A program made the position numbers and the translations under genes. The notes beneath the pieces are model-generated. The model worked only from the letters and a program-made list of their open reading frames with translations, ran no database searches and was not told the DNA's origin. 64,000 bases of DNA from Bacteriovoracaceae bacterium UBA6200 (GTDB taxonomy: Bacteria > Bdellovibrionota > Bacteriovoracia > Bacteriovoracales > Bacteriovoracaceae). Numbering within the stretch: the first letter of the stretch is position 1; each line of letters opens with the position of its first letter. Location of the stretch: the NCBI GenBank assembly GCA_002422605.1, contig DISW01000001.1, positions 253,114-317,113 of the forward strand. The letters run 5' to 3'. Positions 60,640 to 64,000 of this stretch are shown here, piece after piece.

Positions 60640-61076
60640 AATCATTATTAATCAGTCTGACGCTGTTATTCAGTGTCTCTGCTCTGGCCCACGAAGGTCA
60701 TGGAGAAATGCCAACTGAATTATCAAAATTCGGGGGCAATATGGGTAATGTTGTCAGTGAAACTAAAATGAAGGCTAAGGCCAAAACCAATCCCCCTCTT
60801 ATGAAAGCTGAAATTGTGCGGACGGACTCCGGAACAGTCAGGGTTTACCTTTATGATTTAAAGATGAATCAAATAAAAGTTGATGGACTTTCTAAAGAAG
60901 CTCAAGGGATAGTGGATAACAGAAAGGCCAAGACGAAAGATAAATTTACTTTAACGGCTCATGGCGATCACTTTATGGGCACAATGCCTAAGCAGAAGAA
61001 AAGACCTTTTGATATTTATGTTACCTTTTCTAAAGGAACAGAGAAGCTTTTCGTAGGATTTGATAACCTGGATTAA
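60636..61076 (+). CDS. Exported metal-associated protein of unknown function
   Basis: 146 residues with a signal peptide (cleavage near ALA-H) whose mature end is HEGHGEM, a likely metal ligand set. The rest is a beta-rich domain. It is coupled to the pump (ATGA) and lies three bases before the channel gene. It is analogous to the first gene of the operon but shares no clear sequence with it. No family recognised. Confidence 0.65.
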   Translation: MKSLLISLTLLFSVSALAHEGHGEMPTELSKFGGNMGNVVSETKMKAKAKTNPPLMKAEIVRTDSGTVRVYLYDLKMNQIKVDGLSKEAQGIVDNRKAKTKDKFTLTAHGDHFMGTMPKQKKRPFDIYVTFSKGTEKLFVGFDNLD

Positions 61077-61079
61077 TTT

Positions 61080-62339
61080 ATGCTTAAGGCCTTATCATTT
61101 ATATTTCTTTTCACCTCTATTAGCGCTTGGTCAGCAAGCTTTAAACTAGACGTTAAAGATCTGCCCACTCTCATTGAAAATAGAAACGGGCAGATCGCTG
61201 GTAGTAAGGCAGAGATTGAAGCGAGTCAGACTGAATTAGGCCATCTGCGCCGATCATTTCTTCCTCGGCTGGAACTTAATGTAGGATATGAGAATACTGA
61301 TGGCACTCCTCAAGACAATATCTCTAACTCTTATGGATATGCCACGGCCTTAGCATCAGTTAACCTTTATAACGGTGGCCGGGATGAGCTTAAAGAAAAA
61401 TCCAGGTCTGCTAAACTTAATAAGGCCCAATCGGAATTACAAAACTCCAAGTTCAATACCCTGACAGAGGCGCGAACTCTCTACTGGAAAATGCTCTATC
61501 AAAAAGAAGTCATTTCGGTTTTAGAGTCAGCTCTTAAACTCAATGAAAAGAATGTCCAATCGGCCTTAAAAAAGATCAGAAATAATCTGGCCACGAAGAC
61601 CGATGAAATTGACTTCAGTCAGACAAAAATCCAACTCTCTCAGGACCTGAAAAAAGCTAAGATCATTCTCTCAAATAATATGAGAGAAATGGCCGCTTTG
61701 CTCAACCATCCTTTAAATACCCTTTATGAAGTAGCAGAACTCAATGTCCATGAACCAGAGCATGCTTTAGATGATTTCGATTCAGAAGGATTTACGGGAG
61801 AAAAACATCGGGAGATAAAAACTCTCGAGGCCCTAAAATCGTCATTTGAATTTGAAAGTTCACTTAATTCAAGATGGTGGACTCCTCAATTGGATCTTTA
61901 TGGAGCAAAAACCACTCGCTTCCAAACTCTTGAGCGAACTAATGAAATGGATCGGGATCAAGGAGAAGTCTTAGGAGTAAAACTCACTTTCTTTTTTGAT
62001 GGTCTTCAAGACCGAGCGGCTTCAGTGGCCCAGTCCTATAGAACCATGTCGCTTTCTCATTTAAAAAATCAGAAGCTTTTAGATATTCAGTCTCGTTATG
62101 CAAATTCTTATGAGCTGTATGTGCTCAATCATGACCTGGTCCACTCAGCAGAAGAAAATAACAAAATCGCTCAGCACTATTATGACAATGTATGGAACGA
62201 ATACATGAGAGGTGTAAAGAACTCTCCAGACGTTCTCCAGGCCTTTCAGCGTATCGTGGAAGCGAAGCTTCGTTATGCGGACATTAAAAAGGATTACCAG
62301 ATTGCAAGGGCACAAATTAAAGGTTACCTGGAGCAATAA
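61080..62339 (+). CDS. TolC-family outer-membrane channel of the RND operon
   Basis: 419 residues with a signal peptide (about 1-19) and two TolC repeats (LRRSFLPRLELNVGYENTD; SVNLYNGG; KNVQSALKKIRNNLATKTDEID). It completes the outer-membrane side of the pump. It is clearly divergent from the TolC gene of the ABC exporter at 25.8-27.1 kb. Confidence 0.88.
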   Translation: MLKALSFIFLFTSISAWSASFKLDVKDLPTLIENRNGQIAGSKAEIEASQTELGHLRRSFLPRLELNVGYENTDGTPQDNISNSYGYATALASVNLYNGGRDELKEKSRSAKLNKAQSELQNSKFNTLTEARTLYWKMLYQKEVISVLESALKLNEKNVQSALKKIRNNLATKTDEIDFSQTKIQLSQDLKKAKIILSNNMREMAALLNHPLNTLYEVAELNVHEPEHALDDFDSEGFTGEKHREIKTLEALKSSFEFESSLNSRWWTPQLDLYGAKTTRFQTLERTNEMDRDQGEVLGVKLTFFFDGLQDRAASVAQSYRTMSLSHLKNQKLLDIQSRYANSYELYVLNHDLVHSAEENNKIAQHYYDNVWNEYMRGVKNSPDVLQAFQRIVEAKLRYADIKKDYQIARAQIKGYLEQ

Positions 62340-62348
62340 TTACAGCAA

Positions 62349-63221
62349 CTATATGATTGGGTCAGTTGCCTCCAGGACATCACTCGCTCTCCAGTGAGGA
62401 AGTTCCTGAGCGAGCGTCGCTAGCAAGAAGTCAAACTTTTGCTGGGCCTGGGCCCTTCTCTCTTCATCACTTACACCATCGGCCGTCTCTCGCCACTCAG
62501 GAATAAGAGCGAGTCGGCTTCTCATTGCCGCCGTAAAGAGATCAATCCAGGTTGGTGGAGTGAAGGTAAAATTGAGGGCCAGGGCATCCCCAGAGGCTTC
62601 AGTTGAATGCCAATAACCTCGAGGTACAAATAATACTGATCCCGGAGTTAGAACAAACTCATGAGCATCTTCTGGCATTTTACTTGGTAGTGGCCCTTCC
62701 AGATAACTCATCATTTCTGGATCAGGCTCAAGACCCATAGTGTGCCTTGTGAGCGGATTAACCACATCATGATTTGGGGCCATCTTCCATGTTTTTGTTC
62801 CATGCACCTGAAGCACAAAATTTATGTTCTGATCAAAATGAGGGGCCGTGCCCTTACCATCAGGAGTGGCGTAAATAAGACAACGCCCGATAGTCATGGC
62901 GGATAATCCTAAATCCTTTCTAAGCTCTTCGAGCCACTCGTTCAGAAGCGACGAAATGGTATGGGCCTCATTAAAAAGAAGTCCCATGCCATTATTAAAT
63001 AGCTTCAAGGCATCCTGGGCCCTGGTATCAATGGAGTTTGCTTCATCCCGCACATCAGGTAAATGGGCCTGTATGATCTGAGGCCAGGAATTCAGGAGAG
63101 ATTCCAAAGAAGCCAGGAAAGGCAACTCCATCAAAGGTTTAATGATCTCACTTTGAGGGCGAACCATAGAAGGCCCGTTGTTTTCATAAAGAGTGCGGAA
63201 GAGTGAAATGCCTTTAGTCAT
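62349..63221 (-). CDS. Cupin/JmjC-type 2-oxoglutarate oxygenase (RoxA-like)
   Basis: 290 residues. PHFDQNINFVLQV holds the H-x-D iron ligands and RGYWHST the distal His, as in ribosomal oxygenases of the RoxA/JmjC group. GTKTWKMAPN is the matching strand. It should hydroxylate a protein or RNA. The gene is convergent with the TolC gene. Confidence 0.85.
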   Translation of the reverse strand: MTKGISLFRTLYENNGPSMVRPQSEIIKPLMELPFLASLESLLNSWPQIIQAHLPDVRDEANSIDTRAQDALKLFNNGMGLLFNEAHTISSLLNEWLEELRKDLGLSAMTIGRCLIYATPDGKGTAPHFDQNINFVLQVHGTKTWKMAPNHDVVNPLTRHTMGLEPDPEMMSYLEGPLPSKMPEDAHEFVLTPGSVLFVPRGYWHSTEASGDALALNFTFTPPTWIDLFTAAMRSRLALIPEWRETADGVSDEERRAQAQQKFDFLLATLAQELPHWRASDVLEATDPII

Positions 63222-63297
63222 AGATATTCATCTTAGCATTTAAACCTTTAACTGACACTCTTCATCGTTGTAGAATCTCTTCATCATGGAGGGCCCT

Positions 63298-63513
63298 ATG
63301 AAGTTGATTACAATAGTCGCTTTTTCTTTATTTTTTAGCCATACTCTTTTTGCAAATGAGACTTGGGATAAGACCAAAAGTGCCATCAATGAAGGTGCCG
63401 AAAAAATCGATGAGGGCACACGTAAAATCATTAAAAAAGGCAAAAAGAAGCTAAAAGAGCGGGAAGAGCGTAAGGCCCGGGAAGAAAAAAAGGAAAAACA
63501 AGAAAAGAAGTAA
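63298..63513 (+). CDS. Small exported charged protein
   Basis: 71 residues from ATG 63298, five bases after GGAGG, which favours it over ATG 63286. A signal peptide (cleavage near LFA-N) is followed by a Lys/Glu-rich chain ending in 'KKEKQEKK'. No family; it could be a short periplasmic linker or polycation. The next gene follows 57 bases later. Confidence 0.65.
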   Translation: MKLITIVAFSLFFSHTLFANETWDKTKSAINEGAEKIDEGTRKIIKKGKKKLKEREERKAREEKKEKQEKK

Positions 63514-63570
63514 TCGGAAACGATAAAGGGGAGCATTGCCGAAATTAGCTTTACTCATTAAAATGGGTAT

Positions 63571-64000
63571 ATGAAATTAATCTTCGTCCTTGCTCTTGTT
63601 AACTTCTTCTTGAATAGTCATTCAAAAGCTGCAGATCTTACTTCTGACTTTCACCGAATCTACAATCAAAAAGCTGAACTTACAAAAACCGAAACTGAAG
63701 TCTTAAAAAACTTCGATTTCTATTTTATACCAGGGATTCTGGCAGAAAGTTTTATTTGGGCAGATAAACGATCTTACATTGATCTGTCTCTTGTAACTCG
63801 TGACTACTTCTCAACCCAGGTAAGATTCCTTAAGGATAAGTATAAATTCACAAGTAAACGTCTTACGACCTCTTCAAAAGATGTGGAAGAAACGCGCCAA
63901 AACATCCGTGCTGTTCTTGAAGACTCTATAAAGACTGAGCGCAAACCCATCTTTATTTCCCATTCATTAGGTGGACTCGCTCTCTTAGAAGAACTCATCA
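63571..64000 (+). CDS. Lipase-like alpha/beta hydrolase, 3' end outside window
   Basis: The frame is open to the edge, giving about 143 residues. A signal peptide (about 1-20, cleavage near SKA-A) leads to YFIPGILAES, the oxyanion strand, and FISHSLGGLALLE with the nucleophile Ser of an alpha/beta hydrolase (lipase/PGAP1-like). No ribosome-binding site is clear. The rest lies outside. Confidence 0.72.
   Translation, partial: MKLIFVLALVNFFLNSHSKAADLTSDFHRIYNQKAELTKTETEVLKNFDFYFIPGILAESFIWADKRSYIDLSLVTRDYFSTQVRFLKDKYKFTSKRLTTSSKDVEETRQNIRAVLEDSIKTERKPIFISHSLGGLALLEELI

Overview
This is an AT-rich Gram-negative chromosome segment: Sec signal peptides, lipoproteins, TolC-type outer-membrane channels and RND/ABC exporters are common. 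Gene style (many short exported proteins, a PAS-MCP-like sensor, LuxR-type regulators, PSP1 protein) would suit the Bdellovibrionota/Bacteriovoracales, but that placement is inference. No rRNA or tRNA gene was seen.

Positions 1-10.0 kb hold a nitrous-oxide-reductase (nos) operon under an FNR/CRP-type box. Its centre is the most striking feature of the window. N2O reductase is encoded as two adjacent full-length NosZ paralogues whose metal sites have degenerated reciprocally. The first (1442-3337, a lipoprotein) keeps every CuA ligand and has lost all seven CuZ histidines. The second (3339-5672) keeps all seven CuZ histidines, has lost every CuA ligand, and carries a C-terminal c-type cytochrome domain. 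NosZ homodimers use CuA of one chain with CuZ of the other, so the pair reads as an obligate heterodimer. nosD, nosF, nosL, nosY, a membrane protein and a truncated haemoglobin follow in a tightly packed array. nosF overruns into nosL unless a 9-A run slips by -1. A matching FNR-type promoter drives a divergent Aer-like PAS sensor, and a 41-residue protein ending in CCGSCGG lies between.

Positions 10-34 kb are mixed chromosomal genes: racemase, haem protein, VIT transporter, histidine kinase; a persulfide-detoxification locus (ArsR-rhodanese, TauE, MBL dioxygenase, rhodanese, DUF2892); envelope proteins; a six-gene TolC/HlyD/double-ATPase/double-permease exporter with a divergent MarR regulator; and a patatin gene followed by decayed SDR and aldehyde dehydrogenase remnants. 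Positions 34-41.3 kb look like a small signalling regulon: a 7TM histidine kinase, two paralogous LuxR-type response regulators, and three exported-protein genes each preceded by the same kind of palindrome about 70 bp before the start.

Positions 41,379-52,835 are an integrated island of about 11.4 kb. It lies between 22-bp direct repeats that duplicate the first codons of mutM, with a tyrosine integrase and excisionase at its right end. It carries a CBASS anti-phage operon (a CD-NTase fused to an E2-like domain, plus a 2TM-NUDIX effector), a HEPN-type protein, a nuclease-like protein, a serine resolvase that appears to start at CTG, and several unknown small genes. Positions 52.8-64 kb return to the chromosome: mutM, Mrp-DUF971, an Nfu-like protein, a hemerythrin-like protein behind another FNR-type box, a PSP1 protein, an HME-RND pump operon without an adaptor gene, a cupin/JmjC oxygenase, and a truncated lipase-like gene at the edge.
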